From: a virus
Direction: 5' to 3' (one strand)
Length of the DNA: 40,057 bases
Virus record (IMG/VR): IMGVR_UViG_3300045141_000187
Span: 1-40,057 of that record
The position numbers were made by a program, and so were the translations under genes. Of the stretch, positions 17,456 through 24,621 are shown one piece after another. Every line of letters begins with the position of its first letter. Positions within the stretch are counted from its first letter, which is position 1. The notes below the pieces were generated by a model, which saw only the letters and a list, made by a program, of their open reading frames with translations, was not told the origin of the DNA and made no database searches.

Positions 17456-18346
17456 CTAGTAACGCACTGAGCCGCCGGCGCCGTTGGGCCGCTTGCGGTT
17501 TTGTATTGGCGCCAGCACGTCATCGAGGCTGGGCTCGCCGGTCCATGCTCCAGCGGTGCGTCCTGCGACGCTGCGTGCGGTACCGAGGCTTGGCTGCATC
17601 CCGGCGGCGGGTGAGGGGACGGGCGCCGGCTTGGCTTCCTGCTCCCAGCGTGCGCGGCCCTCGGCCAGTATCTTCTCGCGGTATGCGGCCGGGTCGTCCC
17701 CGACATCGCGCACCAGGCGCAGCCGGTCGACCTCACGGGTCAGCCACGCATACGGGTGAGGCTGGGAATACAACTTGCCGAACAGCGTCGGATCGGCGTT
17801 GGCCAGGTTTCGGAACTCAGCCACATATTCCGATAACTTCTCAGCGCCGATTTTATCGCTCAACATCATTTCGCTGTTGTTCAACCGCTCGTTGAGCAGC
17901 GCCGCCTGCTGCTGCTGGACGACGTGCTGCGCCCAGCCCTGCGGGTTGGTGGCCGGGTCCGGCGGCGGCTGTGGTGGCGCCTGGGGCTGCGACGGCGGGG
18001 CGGTCGCGCGGCGTGTGGCGTCCTCCAGTTGGCGCTGCAACTCCTTGTGCTTGGTCTCGGCCTCGACCGCGCGGGCCTTCCAGTCCTGACGGCGCTGGCG
18101 CTCGCGTTCCAGCACTTGCTGCGGGATGTAGCTCTTGCCGTCTTGCTCGAGCCGATCAGACGGCTCCGCATCGGCCTCGTCCTCGGGCTCTGGCTTGGCT
18201 GTGGCGGCCTTGGCGGCTGGCTCGGCCTTTGCCTCGGGCGCCGCCTTCTCGGGCGCTGGCGCCTCTGCCGGAGCCGCTTTCGGCTCCTCCGTGACGGTCG
18301 CGGTTTCGCCCGCGAGAAAAGACTCGAGCTGTTCGTTGGCGGCCAT
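17456..18346 (-). CDS. Scaffolding protein
   Basis: 296 aa from ATG at 18346, with AGGA 8-9 nt upstream. It is highly charged and Ala/Glu/Pro-rich (residues 20-65), then helical with heptads (QRRQDWKARAVEAETKHKEL, about 90-110), a Pro/Gln-rich linker and a conserved-looking helical C-terminal half with MLSDKIGAEKLSEYVAEF at about 161-178. Such acidic coiled proteins just upstream of the capsid gene are scaffolds that direct shell assembly. Residues 161-171 match the in-frame translation of the nearby CRISPR spacer at 9 of 11 positions. Reading further upstream runs through the CRISPR repeats and is not coding. Confidence 0.78.
   Translation of the reverse strand: MAANEQLESFLAGETATVTEEPKAAPAEAPAPEKAAPEAKAEPAAKAATAKPEPEDEADAEPSDRLEQDGKSYIPQQVLERERQRRQDWKARAVEAETKHKELQRQLEDATRRATAPPSQPQAPPQPPPDPATNPQGWAQHVVQQQQAALLNERLNNSEMMLSDKIGAEKLSEYVAEFRNLANADPTLFGKLYSQPHPYAWLTREVDRLRLVRDVGDDPAAYREKILAEGRARWEQEAKPAPVPSPAAGMQPSLGTARSVAGRTAGAWTGEPSLDDVLAPIQNRKRPNGAGGSVRY
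17834..17869 (-). other. Diverged protospacer-like site in the scaffold gene, with ATG PAM position
   Basis: On the coding strand, 17866-17834 aligns without gaps to the 33-nt spacer at 18408-18440: 23 of 33 bases agree, and 9 of 11 codons give the same amino acid. The three bases immediately 5' of it (17869-17867) are ATG, one of the PAMs accepted by E. coli type I-E Cascade. Differences include positions 4, 7 and 8 from the PAM side, inside the seed, so this copy should escape. It marks where a related phage's true protospacer should lie. Confidence 0.8.
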
Positions 18347-18378
18347 AGCAATCGTCCTGGATGTGGTGGTAAGGGGGT

Positions 18379-18469
18379 GGCTTCCCTGCGTCAGCGGGGA
18401 TGACCCGATGCTGGCCGACAAGATCGGGCCAGAGAAATTGGTGTTCCCTGCGTCAGCGGGGATGTTCCG
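18379..18469 (+). CRISPR. Phage-borne mini-CRISPR array, type I-E-like, two repeats and one spacer
   Basis: Two 29-nt repeats (18379-18407, 18441-18469) share TTCCCTGCGTCAGCGGGGAT and end in CCG; they differ at four positions. The second agrees with the E. coli K-12 type I-E repeat at 24 of 29 positions. Each folds into a 7-bp stem with a GTCA loop and one G-T pair, like a Cas6e target. The spacer (18408-18440) is 33 nt, giving a 62-nt period. In the standard I-E orientation the guide is made from the plus strand, opposite to the late genes. No further repeat is found on either side and no cas genes are in the window. The array fills nearly the whole gap between two head genes. Confidence 0.88.
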
Positions 18470-18480
18470 AACCTGCCCCG

Positions 18481-18762
18481 CTACTGGTTGAGCTCGCTCG
18501 GTAGCGGTGGCAGCGTTCTGGCCCCGCGGGGCAGTGGCTGTGGTGGTCGCTGGCGCGGCTCCGGTGCGGGCGTCTCGCCGGGCTGCTGCCGCATCTTCGG
18601 CAGATGCAACGCCTGCGTCTGCTTGGTGACGCTGTATTTGGAGCGCCCCATGAGCCGCCCGATCAGCACGGGGCCGAGGCCGTTCTCCCAGAGCTGCCGC
18701 AACAGGGCGCGCTCCTCGTCGGTCCAGGGAACGCTGACGACGTGCTTCATGCTGGCTGGCAT
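18481..18762 (-). CDS. GcrA-like helix-turn-helix protein
   Basis: 93 aa. WTDEERALLRQLWENGLGP, then IGRLMGRSKYSVTKQTQALH, follows the pattern of the GcrA/Myb-like DNA-binding helix-turn-helix of Alphaproteobacteria, followed by a Pro-rich disordered tail. GGGGAG is about 8 nt upstream of ATG 18762; MKHVV at 18750 is an alternative start. It lies directly upstream of the CRISPR array and scaffold. Possible roles are regulation of late genes or mimicry of a host cell-cycle factor. Confidence 0.65.
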   Translation of the reverse strand: MPASMKHVVSVPWTDEERALLRQLWENGLGPVLIGRLMGRSKYSVTKQTQALHLPKMRQQPGETPAPEPRQRPPQPLPRGARTLPPLPSELNQ

Positions 18763-18931
18763 GGCGGCTCTCCCCTACGCTGCGATCTCCGGCGACGGCT
18801 GGACCCCGCGCCACGACCCGCCCCTGACGAGGGGCTGCAACCGGGCAAAACCCAGGGGGACCGGATGGCAGTAGACGGGGGCTGCCACCCCTCGCTAGGA
18901 TCCCTTCCGCGATAAGTCCGAGAACCTCAGC

Positions 18932-18967
18932 GCCCCGCTCTCCCGTGTGAGACGGGGCTTTTCTTTT
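18932..18967 (+). terminator. Plus-strand intrinsic terminator
   Basis: Stem GCCCCG (18932-18937) with CGGGGC (18953-18958), an inner TCTC/GAGA pairing, then TTTTCTTTT. The T-run exists only in the plus direction, although nearby genes on the left are all minus. No plus-strand protein gene ends here. The only upstream plus-oriented element is the CRISPR array. The rest of 18763-18989 shows nothing I can assign. Confidence 0.75.
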
Positions 18968-18989
18968 GGCCCGATCTTTTATGCACGAT

Positions 18990-19145
18990 CTATGCGAGCG
19001 TCTTCTCGTAATCGGCCGCCAACTGGACCAAAATGCACGCCAGGGCGGCTAGTTGGGCCTCATCCGGCTCGACGCCAAACAGCACCACGATAGCGTGCAT
19101 CGCGTCGAGGAACAGGGGATCAGATGCCTCGTCATCGTAGTCCAT
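18990..19145 (-). CDS. Small acidic helical protein
   Basis: 51 aa, unknown. MDYDDEASDPLFLDAMHAIV followed by DEAQLAALACILVQLAADYE: acidic N-terminus and two amphipathic helices. GGAGG 4 nt before the ATG supports the start. It is divergent from the plus gene at 19225 with 79 nt between starts, which may hold promoters. Confidence 0.6.
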   Translation of the reverse strand: MDYDDEASDPLFLDAMHAIVVLFGVEPDEAQLAALACILVQLAADYEKTLA

Positions 19146-19224
19146 AAGGCCTCCAATTGTGGCAACTGGCACCTGACTGGGGGTAGCTATCGGAAATGGG
19201 AGTTTTGAAGAGTGGGAGGTCCGA

Positions 19225-19419
19225 ATGAGCGAGGACTTTGAGCGGACAACCGATGGACATGAATGGGCCAAGACGGAGGCGGGATATGCGTTCGTCCATT
19301 CGATGATCCCGCGCGCCTACGACAAGGCCAATCTCATGTGGCACGGGTGGGCGCTGCGCGAGGCGTTCGTGGCCGGTGCCGAGTGGCAGGAGAAGCGCCA
19401 GGGGCAGGCTGATGAGTAG
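19225..19419 (+). CDS. Small hypothetical protein
   Basis: 64 aa, no family recognised. Good ribosome site (GGGAGG, 5 nt spacing). Aromatic-rich helical text such as EWAKTEAGYAFVHSMIPRAY and MWHGWALREAFVAGAEWQEK. One of the few plus genes inside the late block; the next plus gene begins 10 nt later. Confidence 0.6.
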   Translation: MSEDFERTTDGHEWAKTEAGYAFVHSMIPRAYDKANLMWHGWALREAFVAGAEWQEKRQGQADE

Positions 19420-19428
19420 GACGCGGGT

Positions 19429-19617
19429 ATGACGCACGAATGGCTGGCGATTACGGCCCCGAACGGGGATCAGGGATATCAGTGCCAGCGGTGCAGGCTC
19501 ACCGCGATCCACCTGCCGGTGCCAAAGTCGCTTCAGGACTGCCCATTCAGGCCGCTCACTTACACCCCGCCAGCCGCTGCTCAAGCAGCTCGCGCTGGTG
19601 GTCGAGCTCCCCCTTGA
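19429..19617 (+). CDS. Small protein with CxxC motif
   Basis: 62 aa. The first about 45 residues (MTHEWLAITAPNGDQGYQCQ, then CRLTAIHLPVP) look coding, with a CxxC that could be half of a zinc site. The last part overlaps the 3' end of the convergent gene at 19556-19735 and is Ala/Pro-rich. The start has only a weak ribosome site. Confidence 0.45.
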   Translation: MTHEWLAITAPNGDQGYQCQRCRLTAIHLPVPKSLQDCPFRPLTYTPPAAAQAARAGGRAPP

Positions 19618-19735
19618 TGTCGGCATACTCCCGCGTCAGCAGCGCCATGTCGCGCGCATTGCCCCAGGCAATGGTGACAAAGGCGCCAACCACGATCGGC
19701 ACCAGCGCCACCACCACCTTGAGCCACGTTCCCAC
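19556..19735 (-). CDS. Small membrane protein with coiled coil (holin/spanin-like build)
   Basis: 59 aa from GTG at 19735. An N-terminal transmembrane helix (VVVALVPIVVGAFVTIAW) is followed by a charged helical tail with heptads (YADIKGELDHQRELLEQRL). It starts 3 nt after the stop of the Pro-rich gene. One membrane span plus a coiled tail is the build of inner-membrane spanins and some holin partners, but no lysis gene is recognised beside it. Function open. Confidence 0.6.
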   Translation of the reverse strand: MGTWLKVVVALVPIVVGAFVTIAWGNARDMALLTREYADIKGELDHQRELLEQRLAGCK

Positions 19736-19738
19736 ACG

Positions 19739-20227
19739 CTACTTGTGCGGCGTCGGTGTCGGTTGTGGTCCAGGCAGCGCGTTGTCGATGTTCAGTGACG
19801 GGTCTACGACAACATACCGCCACCCCAACGACGGGCAGTAGCACAGCATCCAGAACGTCTGGCCGCCCTGGATCGGATGCGATGGCGCAGGTGGGCCACC
19901 AGGGGGCGGCGGCGTCGCGATTGGATGGCTGGGCGTCCCTGGGGAGCCGCCTACAGGCGGCAGGCCGTGCGATGGGAACGGAGGCGGCCAGATCGATCCT
20001 GGGGGCGGCGTAGAGCCTCCTGGCGGCACCGGCACGATCGGATGGCTCACGGTCGGTGGCGGCCACACAGACGGCGGTGGTGGCGGCAGCGAATTGTCGA
20101 TCCCTGGCTGCATGCCAGGAAGGCTGTTGTCGATACCTGGCTGGTCGCCCGGCAATGAATTATCCGGATATCCGCCGCTCATACCCTCCACGTTCAGATA
20201 CCCGCCCATAATGTGAACTCTGGCCAT
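19739..20227 (-). CDS. Proline-rich protein with DNSLPG repeats
   Basis: 162 aa. The N-terminal third repeats PDNSLPGDQPGI, DNSLPGMQPGI, DNSLPPPP; the middle repeats SHPI within Pro-rich text; the C-terminus is compact (GQTFWMLCYCPSLGWRYVVV) and closes with another DNALPG. Such repeat proteins recur between portal and capsid genes of podoviruses without a known role. GGAGG 6 nt upstream fixes the start. The upstream 86 nt carry an AATTACG/CGTAATT inverted repeat and T-rich text, possibly a promoter region. Confidence 0.7.
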   Translation of the reverse strand: MARVHIMGGYLNVEGMSGGYPDNSLPGDQPGIDNSLPGMQPGIDNSLPPPPPSVWPPPTVSHPIVPVPPGGSTPPPGSIWPPPFPSHGLPPVGGSPGTPSHPIATPPPPGGPPAPSHPIQGGQTFWMLCYCPSLGWRYVVVDPSLNIDNALPGPQPTPTPHK

Positions 20228-20313
20228 TGAATACCTCCATAATTACGTCGTTGCGTCGTTACATCACTACGCCATTGCGTAATTGCGGAGCGATGCCGCC
20301 TAATGCCTACGCG

Positions 20314-20502
20314 CTATCCAGCCGTGTCGTCACGCGACGGTTCAGTGGCAATCGCAATCCGCTTCCAGCCAGCCTCACACTGAGGGCAATGGATGGCGCG
20401 CATCGAGGCAATGACGACCATGGCAGGCGCGTCCATCACCAAGTCGTGCATCCACCTGTGGTGACAGGCCAAGCAGAGGAACGGGGTGTTCTGCAGGATC
20501 AT
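20314..20502 (-). CDS. Zinc-finger-like small protein
   Basis: 62 aa with two Cys pairs, CLACHHRWMHD and HCPQCEAGWKR, spaced like a zinc ribbon. MILQNTPFLC opens it right after the 23-aa membrane peptide gene. Function unknown. Confidence 0.65.
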   Translation of the reverse strand: MILQNTPFLCLACHHRWMHDLVMDAPAMVVIASMRAIHCPQCEAGWKRIAIATEPSRDDTAG

Positions 20503-20506
20503 CCCA

Positions 20507-20578
20507 TCACGTTACCGCCGTGATCAGCAGCACGACCAGCGCCAGGACCATGATGCCGAGTAGCGCACCGTGGCTCAC
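20507..20578 (-). CDS. 23-aa membrane peptide
   Basis: GTG start overlapping the stop of the next upstream gene (GTGA). The peptide is nearly one transmembrane helix: ALLGIMVLALVVLLITAV. Short, but the coupling and the neighbouring membrane genes support it. Confidence 0.5.
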   Translation of the reverse strand: MSHGALLGIMVLALVVLLITAVT

Positions 20579-20742
20579 CAGATGCGGCCCCCACCAAATA
20601 GCAGCACCAGGATGATGATCAGCAGCACCAGACCGAGGCCGCCGTAGTGGCTCGGTCCCCAGCCGTAGCGCGGGCCGTAGTAGCCGCCGCCACCAACGCC
20701 GAACAGCACGATGATGATGATGAGTAGAAGAAGCAGGTTCAC
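20575..20742 (-). CDS. Small two-helix membrane protein
   Basis: 55 aa from GTG at 20742. Hydrophobic helix (LLLLLIIIIVLFGVGGGG), then YYGPRYGWGPSHYGG, then a second helix (LGLVLLIIILVLLFGGG). This build resembles short DUF3309-like membrane proteins. It is coupled by GTGA to a 23-aa membrane peptide. A lysis-associated or envelope role is possible. Confidence 0.6.
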   Translation of the reverse strand: MNLLLLLIIIIVLFGVGGGGYYGPRYGWGPSHYGGLGLVLLIIILVLLFGGGRIW

Positions 20743-20852
20743 CGCACACCAGGCCCCTGGATCATGAAGCCGAACACCGTTACAATATCCAAGCAAGACG
20801 CGGCGCCCCGCCAAGGGCACCGACGCCTCTGACCCTTGGAATGGAGCAACCC

Positions 20853-21509
20853 ATGCCACGAGCTGCCCGCAGCATGCCTGTATCCGGTGTCTACGCAATC
20901 CAGAACGCCGTAAGCGGACGCGTATACGTTGGATCGGCCGCAAACATCGGTCTCAGATGGCATACGCACCGTCACATGCTCCGTTATGGCAAGCACCATT
21001 CACCAGCAATGCAGCGATCATGGACCAAACACGGCCAGGAGGCGTTTTCTTTTCGGGTCCTGGAGATCGTCGGTTCCACGGCTGACCTATACGTCCGCGA
21101 ACAACATTGGATAGACGCGCTTCACGCAGTATGCCCAAGGCGCGGGTTCAACGTCCTTCCGAACGCTGGAGGCCCTCGAGGCCACAAACGAACCGCTCAA
21201 TCCATCGCCAAGCAGGTCGCCGCCCGGAAAGGAAAGCCACTAACCCAGGAGCATGCCGCCAACGTGCGAGCCGCGTTGGTGCAGCGCAACCAGACCCAGG
21301 AAATGCGCGCCAAAGCCTCAGCCCGCGCTACCGAACGCAACCGCCCGGGGCCACAGCCACACTGTACACCCGAATTCAGATTGAGGATGAGATCACTGCA
21401 TCTAGGCAAAGTCTTTTCCGCCGAAACTAGAGCAAAGATGTCTGCCGCAGCCAAAATCCGTTCCCGCTCCTCCGCACGCAATGTCGATGGCAAGTTCATT
21501 GCAAAATGA
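20853..21509 (+). CDS. GIY-YIG homing endonuclease with NUMOD-type tail
   Basis: 218 aa. GVYAIQNAVSGRVYVGSA holds the GIY (GVY, residues 12-14) and YIG (YVG, 25-27) motifs, with Arg35 in GLRW and a Glu in YVREQHWI. The C-terminal part repeats NUMOD3-like text (GKPLTQEHAANVRAAL, GKVFSAETRAKMSAAAKIRS) that binds DNA. GGAG 7 nt before ATG 20853 favours that start over ATG 20841. It stands opposite to the late genes and its end overlaps the next minus gene by 14 nt. A mobile selfish gene. Confidence 0.88.
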   Translation: MPRAARSMPVSGVYAIQNAVSGRVYVGSAANIGLRWHTHRHMLRYGKHHSPAMQRSWTKHGQEAFSFRVLEIVGSTADLYVREQHWIDALHAVCPRRGFNVLPNAGGPRGHKRTAQSIAKQVAARKGKPLTQEHAANVRAALVQRNQTQEMRAKASARATERNRPGPQPHCTPEFRLRMRSLHLGKVFSAETRAKMSAAAKIRSRSSARNVDGKFIAK

Positions 21510-21663
21510 AGCCGAAAATTTTCCACCCACAGAGGAAGAATAAGACCCACAGCAGCAGGCCGTTGTAGCTCGGCCAATACGCCGCACCCCCTGGCGTGCG
21601 TCCCCATCCCCAGAAGACCAGCCAGATGACCATTAGCACCCAGAACAACAGCCCGATTTGCAT
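21496..21663 (-). CDS. Small two-span membrane protein
   Basis: 55 aa. Two hydrophobic helices (LLFWVLMVIWLVFWGW and LLLWVLFFLCGWKIFGFIL) joined by GRTPGGAAYWPSYNG. AGAGGA 8 nt upstream of the ATG. It lies just after the portal gene in transcription order. Holin-like in build, but the function is unproven. Confidence 0.65.
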   Translation of the reverse strand: MQIGLLFWVLMVIWLVFWGWGRTPGGAAYWPSYNGLLLWVLFFLCGWKIFGFILQ

Positions 21664-21682
21664 GCACTATGTCCTCTCGGTG

Positions 21683-23890
21683 CTATGGGCCTTGCGGCTG
21701 CGGCTGTGGAATGGGCGTGCGCATCAGTCGGTTCGTCGTGATGGCCGTCTGGTGCGTCTGGTGCGCGGTGTGCAGCGTCTGCTGTGCGGCTTGCGGTATC
21801 TTGGCGGCGGTCAGCAGTGTGGATGCGCGTGTATTGGCAATGTCGGCCTGCTTCTTGGCCAGGTCGGTCATGTGGTGAGCCATCGCCATCTCTGGCGTCA
21901 TCTGCTCGGGGTCTGCCGGCTGCTGCATCGGCTGTGACGCGCCAGGCGGGTTGTCCGGAGCCACATGCGGCTGCCCGTAGGGTGGTGCGCTGAACTCGCC
22001 ATGCACGCTATGCACATTGGCCGCCGCGTTCACCTTGCGCTCCTGCGCCAAGGCCATGTCTGCCTGCGCTTTCGCCTGTTTGCCCTGGATGTCGGCTTGC
22101 GCGTGCTGCGTTGCGAGTTGCCCCGCTTGCTGCTGTGCTTGTTGTTGTTGCTGTTGATGCTCTTTCATTCGTTCTAATATCATATCTTTATCTCTGAGAC
22201 CCGAAGCGGCGATCAGAACATCCCCAGGTATAAGCCCCGGTTGGACTGAAGCCAACTGGACTAAACTCTGAAATTCTTCTGCCTGTAGCGATGGGATATC
22301 AATCCCCTCTTCTATAGTTATATCTACGTCTAAATCAGAGATGTCATTTTCTATCCCAACGACCTGCTGTAGCCGCGGATCACCGGGTTGGAGCTGCATC
22401 TGCTGCATCACCATGGCGCGGTGCTGTTCCGGCATGTCGGCGAGCTTGTCCATCAGCCGCACCGGACGATTGATCCCGACCCACCTCGTCTCGTTCAGGT
22501 CGTCGGTGACGCGCACCCATTTGCCGGCCTTCCAGTACTCACGCGCCGCCATCCAGCAACTCTCGTACACCCGCCTGCTCCAGAACCTGAGCGCGTCAGC
22601 CAGCGGCTCGTTCTGCGCTGCGCCGCCAGCTTGCTGAGCGAGGATCGCCCTGCCGCTGAGCTCGCGCGGATCGGTGCCGCTCATGGCCGCGTTGGGGCCG
22701 CTTAGCTGCATCTCGGCGGTGGCGTGCTGCAGCAGTTGAAACTGGCCGGCGGCGAGGTCCGCGGTCTGCTCGATCTCGAACTTGAGGCCGGGCATCACCT
22801 CGATGTACCCATCCGGCTTGGCGACCTCGCGCCTGGCCTTGTCGACGTCCGGCACCGCGCCCTGCTCAGCGATGACCTGGCGCACGCTCAGCAGATGCAG
22901 CGCTTTGGAGCGCCGCTTGTTGATCTCGTCCTGTAGGCTGATGAGCCCACGAACCATTCCGTAACGCTGGTTCTCGCGATTGATGTAGCTGGATTGCAGC
23001 AGCAGCCCGCTGCACGACTTGCCCTTGCGGTCCTTGAACTTGGAGCGCTGCGGCGCGGCCAGCAGCCCAGACTTGGTGTAGGTCGCGCGCCACCACGTCC
23101 CACGCTCGGACCAGTCGCACTGGACGAGGCGGATGCGCGTGCGGTTGTTGTCGGTCCAGAACGCCGTTTCGGGTCGATCGTTGTACTGATAGTCCGTCGA
23201 TGAGAACGAGGACTCGATCACATCGTCCGCGTCGGGATACATCTCTTCGAGCGCATCGCGGTCGGTCCAGATGACGAGCCCTTTGTAGCGCGCATCGCCG
23301 AAGTCAAGGGAGCGCGAATGGGGGTCATACCACACTCGGTCCCATGGGATATGGGTAATGGTAATGTTGCAGCTACCTTGACCATCGTCTTCTAGGCCAA
23401 GGTCTACGCCCCCGGCACCTTCAACTAAGAGGTTCTCGAATACGCCGCTGCGAACCAGCGAGAACGAGTTGTCATCAGCGATATAGCGCAGTGCCTGGGT
23501 GGCGGCGTCGGCCCGATCCTCTTCTGCCGGCGTTCTCGCGAAGCATTTCGGGTCCGTTCTGGCTTTACGCTCCATCCCACAGAGCAACTCGGTCTTGTCT
23601 TTTATTTTGTTGATCGTAATGATTGGCTGACCGCGTTCCCTGAGGATCTTTAGCTCCTCGCGGGTCCACTGATCGTGATCCACGTAAGCACGGTCACGCT
23701 GGGCTAAATCTATTTCATCCATCCGAGCCATTTCTGACTCTTCAAACCACCTGATCAGCTTGCCATGGAGATCGTCCAAATCCTTGGGGTAGGCGTCAGG
23801 ATCGCTCCCGGTCAGGTCGCGGATCGCCGGCGGCGTGTCGGGGCCGCGGTCGCCGGTATGGACGTGGAGATGGATTGCGGTATCACTCAT
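21683..23890 (-). CDS. Portal protein (P22-like)
   Basis: 735 aa, near the 725 of P22 portal. Family-like text includes QPIITINKIKDKTELLCGME, HIPWDRVWYDPHSRSLDFGD, then ARYKGLVIWTDRDALEEMYP and QYNDRPETAFWTDNNR. The C-terminus is Gln-rich and helical (HQQQQQQAQQQAGQLATQHA), matching the barrel end of such portals. It forms the dodecameric DNA channel at one capsid vertex and docks the terminase. The start ATG is 19 nt from the divergent plus gene and lacks a clear ribosome site. Confidence 0.9.
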   Translation of the reverse strand: MSDTAIHLHVHTGDRGPDTPPAIRDLTGSDPDAYPKDLDDLHGKLIRWFEESEMARMDEIDLAQRDRAYVDHDQWTREELKILRERGQPIITINKIKDKTELLCGMERKARTDPKCFARTPAEEDRADAATQALRYIADDNSFSLVRSGVFENLLVEGAGGVDLGLEDDGQGSCNITITHIPWDRVWYDPHSRSLDFGDARYKGLVIWTDRDALEEMYPDADDVIESSFSSTDYQYNDRPETAFWTDNNRTRIRLVQCDWSERGTWWRATYTKSGLLAAPQRSKFKDRKGKSCSGLLLQSSYINRENQRYGMVRGLISLQDEINKRRSKALHLLSVRQVIAEQGAVPDVDKARREVAKPDGYIEVMPGLKFEIEQTADLAAGQFQLLQHATAEMQLSGPNAAMSGTDPRELSGRAILAQQAGGAAQNEPLADALRFWSRRVYESCWMAAREYWKAGKWVRVTDDLNETRWVGINRPVRLMDKLADMPEQHRAMVMQQMQLQPGDPRLQQVVGIENDISDLDVDITIEEGIDIPSLQAEEFQSLVQLASVQPGLIPGDVLIAASGLRDKDMILERMKEHQQQQQQAQQQAGQLATQHAQADIQGKQAKAQADMALAQERKVNAAANVHSVHGEFSAPPYGQPHVAPDNPPGASQPMQQPADPEQMTPEMAMAHHMTDLAKKQADIANTRASTLLTAAKIPQAAQQTLHTAHQTHQTAITTNRLMRTPIPQPQPQGP

Positions 23891-23909
23891 GGAGCGTGAG
23901 GAGGTTCCG

Positions 23910-24104
23910 ATGGAAATTGCTCAGATCGTGCCATGGGGCGTCCTACCGAACGATCACTGGCATCGCGGGACGAATGACGGGACGTGCTCGCGGTGTCGCC
24001 TTGCGGTGCCAGACGAGGATGTGCCGCTGATGCTGTGGAGCGAGAACGGCGAGGACATGCTGATCTACTGCGAGACGTGTCTGGGCGATCCGCTGGCCGA
24101 ATAG
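23910..24104 (+). CDS. Small four-cysteine zinc-ribbon-like protein
   Basis: 64 aa. CSRC near residue 29 and CETC near 56 give a two-CxxC zinc site. GAGGAGG 5 nt before ATG 23910 is nearly ideal. It is divergent from the portal gene, whose start is only 19 nt away. Unknown function. The 129 nt after it (24105-24233) show nothing I can assign. Confidence 0.65.
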   Translation: MEIAQIVPWGVLPNDHWHRGTNDGTCSRCRLAVPDEDVPLMLWSENGEDMLIYCETCLGDPLAE

Positions 24105-24233
24105 GTCACTGGCTCGGCTGCTGTTGCTGGGTTCCGGCGGCTGCGTCCGGTTGGGCTAAGCCGTTGTCTGGCATGGGGCTGTGATGCCGCTCCGAATGGA
24201 TATCGGCGATTAGGTTCGGGACTTTGGTAGGTT

Positions 24234-24449
24234 TCAGCGACGGTAGCGGGACACCATTTTATTACGTACGATAATCGGGATGTTTTCGGACGTAAGCGCT
24301 GCCAGTCTCGTTCGCACCCGAATGATTTCGTCCATCAACTCGCGGGTCATCGGCTCAGTCTTCCAGCGGTGCAGATCGGCCCTGCCGAGCCCTGTCGGAT
24401 ACAGCGTGACCTTCTGAGGTAGGTTGCCGTGCATCGCGTCAGTCGTCAT
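24234..24449 (-). CDS. Hypothetical basic protein
   Basis: 71 aa, unknown. Starts MTTDAMHGNLPQKV and contains the helix RELMDEIIRVRTRLAALTSE. It overlaps the upstream gene by 11 nt and so is likely translated from the same mRNA. Confidence 0.55.
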   Translation of the reverse strand: MTTDAMHGNLPQKVTLYPTGLGRADLHRWKTEPMTRELMDEIIRVRTRLAALTSENIPIIVRNKMVSRYRR

Positions 24450-24621
24450 GCTGTGGCACCTCGGTCTCGTAGACCCTCATGGCTTTGATTTCGGCATAGA
24501 CCTTGCGCATCTCGTCCTGCGTCGGGTGTCGAGGATCGCGGCAGAAGTTGGCCATGAGCGCGCCGATCACCAGCTCCATCGCCTGTGCGCGGCCTTCGTG
24601 GTCGGGTGCCTCAGTCGTCAT
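24439..24621 (-). CDS. Hypothetical helical protein
   Basis: 60 aa, unknown; MELVIGALMANFCRDPRHPT and DEMRKVYAEIKAMRVYE. It overlaps both neighbours by 11 nt. Its end (PQHDD) and the start of the next gene (MTTDA) closely mirror the junction upstream (PRHDD then MTTEA), as if that junction had been copied. Confidence 0.6.
   Translation of the reverse strand: MTTEAPDHEGRAQAMELVIGALMANFCRDPRHPTQDEMRKVYAEIKAMRVYETEVPQHDD

Noticed and set aside
18379-18469. A simple REP/BIME-type palindromic repeat instead of CRISPR
   Set aside because: The 29/33 spacing, I-E consensus ends and in-frame scaffold match of the spacer with a correct PAM are not expected of REP elements.
18347-18814. A continuous reading frame extending the scaffold gene upstream to 18814
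   Set aside because: It runs through the CRISPR repeats and antisense to the GcrA-like gene. ATG 18346 has a ribosome site and the upstream translation is not protein-like.
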